From Methylococcaceae bacterium (lineage in GTDB: Bacteria > Pseudomonadota > Gammaproteobacteria > Methylococcales > Methylomonadaceae): a stretch of DNA of 62,799 nt. Position numbers and translations under genes: made by a program. Below the pieces are notes generated by a model that ran no database searches, was not told the origin of the DNA, and saw only the letters and a program-made list of their open reading frames with translations. Of this stretch, positions 1 through 8,720 are shown one piece after another; positions within the stretch are counted from its first letter, which is position 1, and each line of letters starts with the position of its first letter. Location: the NCBI GenBank assembly GCA_021647585.1, contig JAKIUK010000016.1:1-62799 (forward strand). The letters are read 5' to 3'.

Positions 1-127
1 GTCCAGATTTCTTCACAAAACCGTGAAGCGAACATCCCCCACCCAACAGGTGAGTGCTGATAAATTAAGTTATACTCACTATTCAATAGCTTAAGCACAT
101 ACTAAGCGATCAACTGATTTATCTAGG
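1..127. repeat. R1 inverted-repeat element, copy A (cut by window start)
   Basis: The right terminal repeat is at 111-127 (CAACTGATTTATCTAGG). The preceding 110 bases match the right part of the 337-bp copies at 10747 and 22706, including the GTCCAGATTTCTTCACAAAA block and the central CACCCA/GGTGAG hairpin. By alignment about 210 bp lie outside the window. It sits 45 bp beyond the cyaA stop codon. The right flank is TTTAT; the left flank cannot be seen. Confidence 0.8.
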
Positions 128-172
128 TTTATCCATCAAAGCAAAGTTGCAGGAGTACTAGGGCAATTTCGG

Positions 173-3025
173 CTATTTAAACTTTAATTTTTCTTCAAAT
201 TTTATCTTATATTTGAGGTAATGAACCATTTGTAGTTGGTCTGTGTTTTCAACGCCAAAATAATGACAGGGTGCTTCTATATCTGTAATATGAATGGGGT
301 AGTCATCGTTATTCTGCCTACAATCCAAAATGTAATTTGATACCTCTTCAAACAGCTTGTTTTTATAGCTGATGGAGCTAAATTCTATGTCATTACAATA
401 AATACAATACGTTGTACTGTGTTTTGCAGCAGGTGTATCTTCAATGATTATTCGTAGTGATAAATCCACATAGGGTGGAGGGGTCCATTGAATAAGATGA
501 GAAGAAACTAATCCCACAGTACTTTTTTTGATTTCATAAAACTTAAGCTTTACCTCATTGTTATAATAGGGATGGTTTAAAATGGACTCCAGGAATGAAG
601 AATAATTACTAAGGACTTGGTTATGACTGGATTGTTGGTGTTTATGGCTAAATAAAGCCCCTTTTTCGTCAATAATATAGATACTAATGGTGCTGTTTTC
701 GGGTAAGCAAAAAACTTGAATAGTCTGGGCCTGATTGAGCTTATATATAAAAGGAATTACACTGTCTTCAAGAACTTCAGGGTCAAAGTGAACAGTACTA
801 TAATAGTCTTGTGTGCTTGCCAGTTCTTGCAATACTTGTTCTTTTGATTCCAGAGGGAAGTACTGCAGACGTTTGTTTTTTTTCTGGAAAACATAGTATG
901 AATGTTCACCTGGTAGAATGTAACGGTTGTTCTGAGAATTCAGTTGTTGAGAAAAAAACTTAATCAAATTGGAAAATATAGCTTCGGTACGAAGGATGAT
1001 GCTGGTGGCCCGGGTTGGTGTATAACAAGCAGTTAACAGGTTTTTTGTAGCGACTGGATATTTGCTGTAATTAAAGATGTGAGTCAAACAATTGAAAAAA
1101 CCATCAATCCCCATATGTTGTGATGTGGTTACTTCCCCCCAGATGGATATGGAAATCTGTTCCACTTGCTGTACAAAACACTGACGATCCTGTCCATAAC
1201 TCAAGGGGTCAGATCTTTCGCTGACTATCAACATACCATCCTCCCGCTGATTGACTAGCAGTTGACCGAGATTGATAAAAATTAAAGAGCAAAGCAATTT
1301 GTCAGGTTTGTTGTAAACAGAAAGTGGCGAAGATTTTGTATGCAGGTTTTCTGATAAAAAATAATATAATTTTTTAAGTATCTGAAGCAGTTCACCTTTT
1401 GATAATGATAGAGAGCTGGATTTAAAATGCAGTTGTAGTTGTTTTTGATATAAGCCATTAATGACTAACCAGCCAAGTAGACTTAATAAACTATGTTCTT
1501 GTTTGATAATAGTATTTGATGCTGCTTTTTTGTCACTGAATTTGCCTGAAAATAATGTCCAGGCAAAGACCGTTGTGTCGTCTTGTGATTCAACAATAGA
1601 CAATACATTTTCTTTGGTGTGAACGGTGGAGCGAGTCGTAATTATTTCGATTTTTTGTGGTTTTTTTTCCAGAAAGGCATAGAGTTTACGGCTAATGAGT
1701 TTTAAATCATTATTTTCTCTGTAATTATAATCAACAAAATTTCCCGCTAATTGCAATACCATGCGTAAACAATGTTTCAATTGGGCGCGAATAATAATAT
1801 GTTCCTGACTTGCTTTTTTTATATCCCAGTATTTTTGTTTGTTAAGCGCCGGTAGTAAGCTTTCTGGCCAGTTCCACTGGTCAGCAATGGATTGCATATA
1901 ATCTTGTCTAAAAATACGGGATTGATAATCCAGTGTTTTGCTTGTTGATCCCATTATTTTTAAATAAAAACATTGCCTGGCCAAATTAAGACGATGCGTG
2001 GATTCAGCGCCTTGTAAATATTTTTCAACTTTTGAATAAATTAAAAAATAAGGATCCAGGCGATCAATATTGACGGATCCCTGGTAAATTGCATTTTTTA
2101 GCTCAACACATAACCATTCGGGGTTAGGGTATTCGCTGGCATAGGATTCCATTAAAAATAGTTTTAATAACGATTTATGTGGTGAATCCAGAGACTTGTA
2201 AATATGCCAGAGAGTCGAGCTGATAAATTCTTCTGCTGGGATTAATTCTAATCCCCCAAAATCCAGTACTTCATTTGCAGATATGAACCTGTTTTCTATT
2301 AAATGACTGATATAAGATGAATAGTTACGTTCTTGATGTGGAGGAACCAGCCACCAGGCAGGTATGCGTCCGGCAATAAAAACAGCTGTGCGATAAAACT
2401 CTTCTAGCAATAGATAGTGTTGTGTATTGCCACTACTTTCCTCTGAAATGGGAATGTCCTGGCCTTTACAAAATTGTTGGCTATTAACTAGAAAAAAATG
2501 TACTTCAAGGTCGTAAGAAGCGGCCCACTTTTCAATTGCAGTCGATTTTTGCTGAAGTTCAGCAATTTCTGTGGGCAAAAGTTCAGGTTGATGGCAAAGC
2601 CAGATGTCCATATCACTGGTTTTTGAAAACGCGATACTACTGACACTTCCCATCAGGAAAATCCCTTGAATCGGATAATTTAGCAGTGCTCTGCGTTTGT
2701 AGTTAAAACCTTTAGAGAATTGCCTGGCTGCTAATATGGCTTGTTTGTTTGGAACATAGTCAGGAATTCCAGCTATTGTCTCTGAAGAAATAAATCCTGG
2801 TAATAAGGGATGGTTTTGATGGAATAATAGAGATAATAGCTGTAGAAAAATTTGCTGGCGGGGCTGTAGAAATGCCTGTACGCGTTGAAGTCGCAATTGA
2901 TTCAGGTTTTTGAAGCGCTGTGTGATGGCATGAAGATCTTTTTTACTAATATCTTCGCCGGGAGAACCTAAGCGTATTTGAGGGTAACGTCTTGTTTCTG
3001 TCACTGGGTATAACTCTATAGTCAA
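173..3025 (-). CDS. cyaA: Class I adenylate cyclase
   Basis: Makes cyclic AMP from ATP in the cytoplasm for CRP-type control. The 950-residue protein has the class I catalytic signature: LMGSVSSIAFSKTSDMDIW at about 124-142, with the G-S pair at 126-127 and metal-binding D138/D140. A long carboxy-terminal regulatory region follows, and the protein is about 100 residues longer than the E. coli enzyme. The start is TTG immediately after the TAA of the upstream phosphatase gene and in the same frame; E. coli cyaA is also known to use UUG. No good Shine-Dalgarno precedes it, so it is probably translated weakly or by coupling. cyaA near hemC is an old gammaproteobacterial neighbourhood. Confidence 0.95.
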   Translation of the reverse strand: MTIELYPVTETRRYPQIRLGSPGEDISKKDLHAITQRFKNLNQLRLQRVQAFLQPRQQIFLQLLSLLFHQNHPLLPGFISSETIAGIPDYVPNKQAILAARQFSKGFNYKRRALLNYPIQGIFLMGSVSSIAFSKTSDMDIWLCHQPELLPTEIAELQQKSTAIEKWAASYDLEVHFFLVNSQQFCKGQDIPISEESSGNTQHYLLLEEFYRTAVFIAGRIPAWWLVPPHQERNYSSYISHLIENRFISANEVLDFGGLELIPAEEFISSTLWHIYKSLDSPHKSLLKLFLMESYASEYPNPEWLCVELKNAIYQGSVNIDRLDPYFLIYSKVEKYLQGAESTHRLNLARQCFYLKIMGSTSKTLDYQSRIFRQDYMQSIADQWNWPESLLPALNKQKYWDIKKASQEHIIIRAQLKHCLRMVLQLAGNFVDYNYRENNDLKLISRKLYAFLEKKPQKIEIITTRSTVHTKENVLSIVESQDDTTVFAWTLFSGKFSDKKAASNTIIKQEHSLLSLLGWLVINGLYQKQLQLHFKSSSLSLSKGELLQILKKLYYFLSENLHTKSSPLSVYNKPDKLLCSLIFINLGQLLVNQREDGMLIVSERSDPLSYGQDRQCFVQQVEQISISIWGEVTTSQHMGIDGFFNCLTHIFNYSKYPVATKNLLTACYTPTRATSIILRTEAIFSNLIKFFSQQLNSQNNRYILPGEHSYYVFQKKNKRLQYFPLESKEQVLQELASTQDYYSTVHFDPEVLEDSVIPFIYKLNQAQTIQVFCLPENSTISIYIIDEKGALFSHKHQQSSHNQVLSNYSSFLESILNHPYYNNEVKLKFYEIKKSTVGLVSSHLIQWTPPPYVDLSLRIIIEDTPAAKHSTTYCIYCNDIEFSSISYKNKLFEEVSNYILDCRQNNDDYPIHITDIEAPCHYFGVENTDQLQMVHYLKYKIKFEEKLKFK

Positions 3026-3631
3026 TTACTTTGAGTATAGATTAGGGGAGGCTAAATTGTGGGATATTAGTTTTATGAATTGTTCAGAGCTGTCATGAAA
3101 GCATTGAAAACGGGTTGTACTGGCCAGATCAACTTGAATGTTAAATAGGTTGGCGATAGGTAGACCAAGTAATAGCTTAAACAGGCAGCGGATTACCCCG
3201 GAATGGGTGATCACTAAGATATGTTCTCCTGGGTGTAAGGAAATTAAATGATTCCAGGCTCGATCAATTCTGCAGAGAAAGTCTGTAAAACTTTCACCAT
3301 TATGGGGTGTATTGTTAACGGGATCCTGATAGAACTTCATCAAAGTATCTGAGTCGATTTGTGCAGCCGTTTTTCCTTCCCAATCTCCAAAATTAATTTC
3401 CTGCCAGTTTGCGTCGCTGCTACAAGGAGTGTGAGTTTGCAAGTTCATGTGTTGAGCAAAGTCCAGGCAGCGCTGGAGTGGAGAACTGATAATATGATCC
3501 CAGTGTTGGTTAGTAACAGATCTACTCATTTGTTGCCAACCCAGTTGGGATAACGGGTCGTCAGTACAGCCTCGAAAATATATGCCTCCAGTAACTTCTC
3601 CGTGACGCAGGAAATCGATAGTTGTTTGCAT
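3026..3631 (-). CDS. Histidine phosphatase family protein (alpha-ribazole phosphatase / CobC-like)
   Basis: A 201-residue phosphoglycerate-mutase-fold phosphatase. The phosphohistidine motif RHGEV is at residues 9-13 (H10), with the SSPLQRC segment at 49-55, an acidic FGDWEGK segment at 81-87, and the second catalytic His in ITHSG (H143). The closest family pattern is CobC, which dephosphorylates alpha-ribazole-5-phosphate in cobalamin assembly, but no other cobalamin gene is nearby, so the substrate is uncertain. Its stop codon abuts the cyaA TTG start, giving a two-gene unit. Its leader is only 11 nt long before repeat copy B begins, so promoter and ribosome-binding signals must lie in or at the edge of the repeat. 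Confidence 0.85.
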   Translation of the reverse strand: MQTTIDFLRHGEVTGGIYFRGCTDDPLSQLGWQQMSRSVTNQHWDHIISSPLQRCLDFAQHMNLQTHTPCSSDANWQEINFGDWEGKTAAQIDSDTLMKFYQDPVNNTPHNGESFTDFLCRIDRAWNHLISLHPGEHILVITHSGVIRCLFKLLLGLPIANLFNIQVDLASTTRFQCFHDSSEQFIKLISHNLASPNLYSK

Positions 3632-3642
3632 GGATATATTAA

Positions 3643-3805
3643 CCTAGAAAAATCAGTTGGATCACGGATTCTAGCACAACCCATTGATTCCACAGAACTT
3701 CAAAAAAATGCCCACCTAACCGAATGGGTGAGGCTAAGATTTTTTCAAAGCACTGTGAAACCAATGGATTGCACTATAATCTCGCGCCCAACTGATCTTT
3801 CTAGG
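3643..3805. repeat. R1 element, copy B (163 bp)
   Basis: Bounded by CCTAGAAAAATCAGTTGG (3643-3660) and its near-complement ending CTAGG (3788-3805). It is flanked on both sides by ATTAA, a 5-bp target duplication. It differs from copy I (46411-46573, opposite orientation) at only 3 of 163 positions. A central hairpin CCCACCTAACCGAATGGGTG is present. Outward-facing -10-like hexamers occur near each end: TATAAT at 3775-3780 on plus, and TAGAAT preceded by TGC at 3673-3668 on minus, pointing to the cobC-like gene. Confidence 0.9.
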
Positions 3806-3833
3806 ATTAATCTAACAATGGATGGTGATGATT

Positions 3834-3886
3834 GGAAGTGAGGCTTTAGCCTCGCCTGTTTCGTGCGATGCTAAAGCCTCACTTCC
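3834..3886. repeat. R5 REP-like hairpin
   Basis: A perfect 17-bp inverted repeat (GGAAGTGAGGCTTTAGC at 3834-3850, its complement at 3870-3886) around a 19-nt loop. Each arm also contains a small near-palindrome GAGGCTTTAGCCTC. A diverged half is visible near 12921 (GAAGTGCTTTAGCTTC). It lies between the cobC-like gene leader and the argH stop codon. It could act as a transcript stabiliser or terminator for argH. Confidence 0.6.
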
Positions 3887-3913
3887 TGGGAATTTAAGTA
3901 TCTTTTTCCATCT

Positions 3914-3946
3914 CTTGTCATCTCGACAGCAGGAGAGATCTTACTG
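3914..3946. repeat. R6 half copy
   Basis: TTGTCATCTCGACAGCAGGA followed by GAGATCTT resembles one arm of the inverted repeat at 49122-49202. It is a solitary half copy downstream of argH. The remainder of the 3632-3990 gap is covered by the R1 and R5 repeats. Confidence 0.4.
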
Positions 3947-3990
3947 TCAAAATAAAAAGTAACTTGCGGTAAGTTCATAGCCATGTGAAC

Positions 3991-5385
3991 TTATTCTGTG
4001 CTTAACAATTTTCTTGCTGATTTTATGGCTTTCCTGACGGTATCTGGCGCAGTCCCCCCTATATGTTTTCTGGATGCAACCGATCCTTCCAGTTTTAAAA
4101 TATCAAATACATCAGCACTGATTTCGGCAGAAAATTGTTGCAACTCTTGTAACGATATTTCAGATAAATCTCTTTTGCTTTCCAACCCTAAACGGACGGC
4201 TAAGCCTACAACTTCATGCGCATCTCGGAATGCCATGCCTTTACGCACTAAATAATCTGCTAGATCTGTGGCCGTAGCAAAACCTTGCTTGGCTGCATTA
4301 TACATATTGTCTTTTTTTGCGCTTAGATGAGGAACCATATCGGCAAAAGCGCGTAATGAGTTAATCAGAGTATCAGCGGTATCAAAAAGAGGTTCTTTGT
4401 CTTCCTGGTTATCTTTATTATAGGCCAGGGGCTGGCCTTTCATTAACATCAATAAAGAGACTAAATGTCCTGTCACGCGTGCTGATTTTCCTCGCACTAA
4501 TTCGGGTACATCAGGGTTTTTCTTTTGCGGCATAATAGATGAACCGGTGCAGAAAGCATCAGGCATATCAATGAAATCAAATTGGGCGCTTGCCCATAAT
4601 ATCAGTTCTTCAGAAAATCGAGATAAATGCATCATGATTAAACTGCCGGCAGCGGTAAATTCGATAGCAAAATCTCTATCACTGACTGAATCTAAAGAGT
4701 TGTTGGATGGCCGTGAAAAGCCTAATAATTCAGCCGTCATCTGCCTATCGATAGGATAGCTGGTACCTGCTAGAGCAGCAGCGCCTAATGGCATAACATT
4801 AATACGCTTACAGCAATCCTGCAAACGTTCTTTATCGCGACATAGCATTTCAAACCAGGCCATAAGATGGTGGCCAAAAGTAACCGGTTGTGCGACTTGT
4901 AAATGAGTGAAGCCAGGCATGATGGTATCCGCCTCTTTTTCGGCTAAATTCAGGATCGCGATTTGCAGGCGAGTAAGTTGAGTATTAATAGTGTCAATTT
5001 CTTTACGTAAATAAAGGCGTATATCTGTTGCTACCTGATCATTTCGGGAGCGGCCTGTATGTAGTTTTTTACCTGCAAGACCAATTAAGTCAGTTAGCCG
5101 GGCCTCGATGTTCATATGAACATCTTCTTGCTGTACGGACCAGTTGAACTCTCCTTGTTCAATTTCTTTGGTGATTGTGCCTAGGCCACTGATAATATCG
5201 TTTCGCTCAGTTTCTGTGAGTATGCCTATTTTACATAACATTTTTGCATGTGCCAGAGACCCTTCAATATCCTGTAAGGCCATGCGCTGGTCAAAGTCAA
5301 CGGATGCGGTAAAGATCTCAACAAAAGCATCGGTTGCTTGTGCGAAACGTGCGCTGGAAAGCTTGTCGGTATTAACTGTAGCCAT
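3991..5385 (-). CDS. argH: Argininosuccinate lyase
   Basis: Splits argininosuccinate into arginine and fumarate, the last step of arginine synthesis. The 464-residue length is normal for the family. The fumarase/aspartase superfamily signature GSSIMPQKKNPD is at 281-292 on the flexible catalytic loop, and the general acid region FTHLQVAQP carries H161. It is divergent from hemC, with a 252-bp gap that holds an inverted repeat at 5464-5540. argH close to hemC also occurs in Pseudomonas. Confidence 0.97.
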   Translation of the reverse strand: MATVNTDKLSSARFAQATDAFVEIFTASVDFDQRMALQDIEGSLAHAKMLCKIGILTETERNDIISGLGTITKEIEQGEFNWSVQQEDVHMNIEARLTDLIGLAGKKLHTGRSRNDQVATDIRLYLRKEIDTINTQLTRLQIAILNLAEKEADTIMPGFTHLQVAQPVTFGHHLMAWFEMLCRDKERLQDCCKRINVMPLGAAALAGTSYPIDRQMTAELLGFSRPSNNSLDSVSDRDFAIEFTAAGSLIMMHLSRFSEELILWASAQFDFIDMPDAFCTGSSIMPQKKNPDVPELVRGKSARVTGHLVSLLMLMKGQPLAYNKDNQEDKEPLFDTADTLINSLRAFADMVPHLSAKKDNMYNAAKQGFATATDLADYLVRKGMAFRDAHEVVGLAVRLGLESKRDLSEISLQELQQFSAEISADVFDILKLEGSVASRKHIGGTAPDTVRKAIKSARKLLSTE

Positions 5386-5463
5386 TTTTACTATTTCTAT
5401 AGGAAAATCAACAATTATACCGCTAAACGGGGCCTGATAATATGTGAAGTAAATATGAGTTGT

Positions 5464-5540
5464 AATATTGTAGGGCAGACTTCAGTCCGCTATGGTTTAA
5501 TCACAGAATTGCGGACTGAAGTTCGCCTTACAGCAATATT
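5464..5540. repeat. R4 inverted repeat (77 bp) between argH and hemC
   Basis: The arms begin AATATTGTAGGGCAGACTTC and end GAAGTTCGCCTTACAGCAAT, and each contains the ACTTCAGTCCGC core or its complement. The core recurs in the element at 50084-50233 between pqqB and pqqC. It occupies the divergent argH/hemC promoter region, so it may influence either gene. No protein-coding content. Confidence 0.6.
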
Positions 5541-5637
5541 TTATTTTTAATCTCACTCCACTAAACGCATAAATTATGAGTGTTTATACAAATAAGATTA
5601 CAATAAGCAGTTTCTTAAATAATGATCAGGATTTGTT

Positions 5638-6561
5638 TTGGTAAATAATATAATTCGAATTGCGACCCGTAAAAGCCCTTTGGCATTGTGGCAAGCTGAG
5701 CATGTAGCAGAAAGACTGGAAAGATTATTTCCACAGATAAAAACAGAATTGGTCAAAATGGTGACTAAGGGTGATAAAATTCTGGATGCGCCTCTCGCTA
5801 AAGTGGGTGGTAAGGGCTTGTTTGTAAAAGAGTTAGAGCAGGGCATGCTTGAAGGATCAGCAGATATTGCGGTGCATTCAATGAAAGATGTGCCTGTTGA
5901 GTTTCCTGAAGGACTACATCTGGCAGCTATTTTGAAGCGTGAAGACCCCACGGATGCGTTTGTTTCAAATAATTATCGTTCCTTAGAAGACTTACCTGAC
6001 AATGCTAAAATTGGAACTTCCAGTTTACGTAGACAATGTCAGATAAAAGAAAAATTTCCTGATGTGGAGATTTTGTCTTTAAGAGGTAACGTGAATACAC
6101 GCCTGGCTAAATTAGATGCGGGTGAATATGATGCCATTATTTTAGCCTCAGCAGGCCTGAAGCGATTAGGAATGGGCGAGCGGATTACTAAATGTTTGGA
6201 TGCGGGTGTTATGTTGCCGGCCATTGGGCAAGGTGCGATAGGTATTGAATGTAGGGCAGATGACAATGAAATCAATACCTTTGTACAAGCGCTGCATGAT
6301 GAAGATACAACCATACGCGTTACTGCAGAAAGAGCGATGAATGCGCGTTTAAATGGTGGATGCCAGGTGCCCATTGCGGGTTTTTCCGAAATACAGGGCG
6401 ATCAGCTGCTTATGCGAGGTTTAGTGGGTTCACCTGATGGAAAAATTTTGTATCGAGCCGAACGCCAAGGCTCTTTTGCACAGGCTAAAGAAATAGGTAT
6501 AGCAATTGCTGATGATTTGTTGGCTCAGGGGGCTGATAAAATTTTGCAAGCACTGTATTAG
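5638..6561 (+). CDS. hemC: Hydroxymethylbilane synthase (porphobilinogen deaminase)
   Basis: Joins four porphobilinogen units into hydroxymethylbilane in haem synthesis. In its 307 residues the dipyrromethane cofactor Cys is C242 in NGGCQVPIAG, the catalytic Asp is D84 in MKDVP, and the family motif RGNVNTRLAKLD is at 149-160. The start is TTG, preceded by AGGAT at a suitable distance. It overlaps hemD by one base and is the first gene of hemCDXY. Confidence 0.97.
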   Translation: MVNNIIRIATRKSPLALWQAEHVAERLERLFPQIKTELVKMVTKGDKILDAPLAKVGGKGLFVKELEQGMLEGSADIAVHSMKDVPVEFPEGLHLAAILKREDPTDAFVSNNYRSLEDLPDNAKIGTSSLRRQCQIKEKFPDVEILSLRGNVNTRLAKLDAGEYDAIILASAGLKRLGMGERITKCLDAGVMLPAIGQGAIGIECRADDNEINTFVQALHDEDTTIRVTAERAMNARLNGGCQVPIAGFSEIQGDQLLMRGLVGSPDGKILYRAERQGSFAQAKEIGIAIADDLLAQGADKILQALY

Positions 6562-7310
6562 TGAATATATTAGTTACCCGGCCCAGGCATCAAGCGGATT
6601 TGTTGTGTCACTTAATTGAACAACAAGGTTGGTTTCCAGTGCGGTTTCCAACGCTTGAGATCGTTGCTGTAGAAAATAATAAAATCAGCCAGCAACTTGA
6701 TAGATTAGATCAATATGATTGGGTTATTTTTATTAGTGCCAATGCAGTAAATTTTGCTCTAAGGGCGAATGATGGCAAAATAGACAAACTGAAAAATACA
6801 GCCATTGTTGCTGTCGGCAAAGCAACAGAAAAAGCATTGCTTCGGGCTGGCTTATCCGTTGATTTGGTACCGGAATCCAGCTTTAATACTGAAGGGCTAT
6901 TGGCTACAGAGGAAATGAATCATGTCAATAGAAAATGCTGTTTAATTATACGGGGAAAAGGTGGTAGAGAAGTATTAGCCAATAGCTTGCAAGAACGGGG
7001 TGCAACAGTAGAATATATGGAAGTTTATACAAGAGTAGTCCCCGTTTGTAATAATTCGAGTGTGGTGGATATGTTGCAGCAGGGAAAGCTAGATGCAATA
7101 ACTATAACAAGTGGAGAAGCTTTAAAAAACTTGTTGTCGATGATTGGTGAAGAGTTGCATGACAGTTTACAAGCAATACCTATCATTGTCATCAGTAGCA
7201 GAATTAAGGCTCTGGCTGAACAATACAAATTTAAACATATCGCGGTAACAGAAAAACCAGGGGATACAGCGATTATTAAGACAGCGAAGTTGAGTCTAGG
7301 AACTCAATGA
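6561..7310 (+). CDS. hemD: Uroporphyrinogen-III synthase
   Basis: Closes and inverts ring D of hydroxymethylbilane to give uroporphyrinogen III. The 249-residue protein has the two-lobed HemD pattern: an early TRPRHQADLL segment at residues 5-14, an ISANAV segment around 74-79, and an ITSGEAL segment in the second lobe. HemD is poorly conserved, so the call leans on position right after hemC, with a GTG start overlapping the hemC TAG. Confidence 0.93.
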   Translation: MNILVTRPRHQADLLCHLIEQQGWFPVRFPTLEIVAVENNKISQQLDRLDQYDWVIFISANAVNFALRANDGKIDKLKNTAIVAVGKATEKALLRAGLSVDLVPESSFNTEGLLATEEMNHVNRKCCLIIRGKGGREVLANSLQERGATVEYMEVYTRVVPVCNNSSVVDMLQQGKLDAITITSGEALKNLLSMIGEELHDSLQAIPIIVISSRIKALAEQYKFKHIAVTEKPGDTAIIKTAKLSLGTQ

Positions 7311-7316
7311 CTAAAA

Positions 7317-8705
7317 ATGGGGATTACAGTGGCTGAAGAATTGAGCGAACAACAGCAGAAAAAGAATAATATTGATGAACAGGTTCAACCGAAGCCTGTA
7401 AAAGATACTCAAAAAAGGTCTATGGGCTGGCTTATTTTTGGCATTATTAATTTTATTCTTATTCTGCTATTGGCAGGCAGTGGTTATTATTTGTTACAAG
7501 CAATGAAGGAAAAACAGCTTGATCAGAGTAGTGAAATTAATAAGGATGATTTGAGAGAGATTGAGATTAGTAAACAGCTTAATGTCTTTCAATCTCAATT
7601 AGGAAGTATACAGTCTCAAATTGCCACAGTTAATGAAGATATTACCGGCAAAGATAATCATTTTACTAAAACATTAGCTGATTTTTCTCAATTGCATGCA
7701 GAAAGACTGGATAGTACTCGAAAAGATTTAACCGCTCAGATTAATCAGTTGAAGCGCCAATTAGGTAAGACACGCGGTGATTGGTTAATTGCAGATGCAG
7801 AATACTTGTTGAGTGTTGCCAATCAACGGTTACTATTAGTAGGGGATGTTAATACCACACGTATGGCTTTAGAAGCCGCAGATCAACGATTAAGGGAAAG
7901 TGGTGATACCGCAGTTTATAAAGTACGTGAGCAAATAGCTAAAGAAGTTGCTGTGCTGCGTACTGTTAGCACACCTGATGTGGTGGGAATGTATTCTTCA
8001 ATTCAGTTATTGAAAGATAAAGTAGCACAGTTAGCTGTGCTGTTGCCTTATGCAGGTAAGCCTCTCACGGAATCTAAGCAGATTCATGATCATGAGAAAG
8101 CACAAGACGCGGAACATGGTGTTTTAAATGCAGCGTTAAGTTTGTTAGAGGGTTATGTCACTGTAAAACATTCGGATCAGCCGGTGACAACAATTATAAC
8201 GGAGGAAGAGGTTGAATTTATCAGACTACAGCTTGGTGTTAAGCTGGAAATGATCAAGATTGCTTTAGTGCAACAGAATGATACTTTGTATAAATCAAGT
8301 ATTGCAGATGCCAAACAATGGTTGAATAAAAATTTTACTCGAAATGTGAGTGCTAAAAGTTTTCAGCAAGAGCTGGATAGATTAAATGGTATTCCTATAC
8401 GTGGCCAGTTTCCTGACGTGAGCAAATCATTGAAACTGTTAAAAGATATTACAAAATTGCGTATAGAATCCGATAAGGCACTAATTAAAACCAGGAATAA
8501 ACCTTTAGCCATTGAAGAGCCAAAGGCACCTGCTAAACAAGTTAAACAAGTTAAACAAGTTAAACAAGTTAAACAAGTTAAACAAGTTAAACAAGTTAAA
8601 CAAGTTAAACAAGTTAAACAAGTGCCACCGGTTAAAACTGATGCACAAGTTAAACCTCAGGTCCCGGTTAAAATTGCGGCTCCAGTCAATTCTGTGGCAC
8701 CCTAA
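7317..8705 (+). CDS. hemX: HemX-like membrane protein with KQV repeat tail
   Basis: A 462-residue HemX-family protein: short cytoplasmic N-terminus, one membrane segment at about 37-60, then a long coiled-coil periplasmic region. HemX is often labelled uroporphyrinogen-III C-methyltransferase, but no SAM-binding motif is visible and its function is not settled. The tail has ten consecutive KQV triplets (about residues 407-436) encoded by a 9-bp tandem repeat, then a Pro/Val/Lys-rich end. ATG 7317 lacks a clear ribosome-binding site; GTG at 7329 is an alternative. It lies in the hemCDXY operon. Confidence 0.88.
   Translation: MGITVAEELSEQQQKKNNIDEQVQPKPVKDTQKRSMGWLIFGIINFILILLLAGSGYYLLQAMKEKQLDQSSEINKDDLREIEISKQLNVFQSQLGSIQSQIATVNEDITGKDNHFTKTLADFSQLHAERLDSTRKDLTAQINQLKRQLGKTRGDWLIADAEYLLSVANQRLLLVGDVNTTRMALEAADQRLRESGDTAVYKVREQIAKEVAVLRTVSTPDVVGMYSSIQLLKDKVAQLAVLLPYAGKPLTESKQIHDHEKAQDAEHGVLNAALSLLEGYVTVKHSDQPVTTIITEEEVEFIRLQLGVKLEMIKIALVQQNDTLYKSSIADAKQWLNKNFTRNVSAKSFQQELDRLNGIPIRGQFPDVSKSLKLLKDITKLRIESDKALIKTRNKPLAIEEPKAPAKQVKQVKQVKQVKQVKQVKQVKQVKQVKQVPPVKTDAQVKPQVPVKIAAPVNSVAP
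8535..8624 (+). repeat. 9-bp tandem repeat (GTTAAACAA) in hemX
   Basis: From 8541 to 8621 there are nine exact copies of GTTAAACAA, preceded by a partial unit AAACAA. The copies are identical to the base, which suggests recent slippage. The unit length is a multiple of three, so copy number changes would lengthen or shorten the KQV tail without breaking the frame. Confidence 0.97.
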
Positions 8706-8720
8706 ACGAGAGATAAAACT

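Noticed and set aside
3602..3841. A plus-strand frame of 79 codons upstream of the cobC-like gene
   Set aside because: It translates R1 copy B almost end to end; the same peptide appears in copy I, so it is repeat sequence, not a gene.
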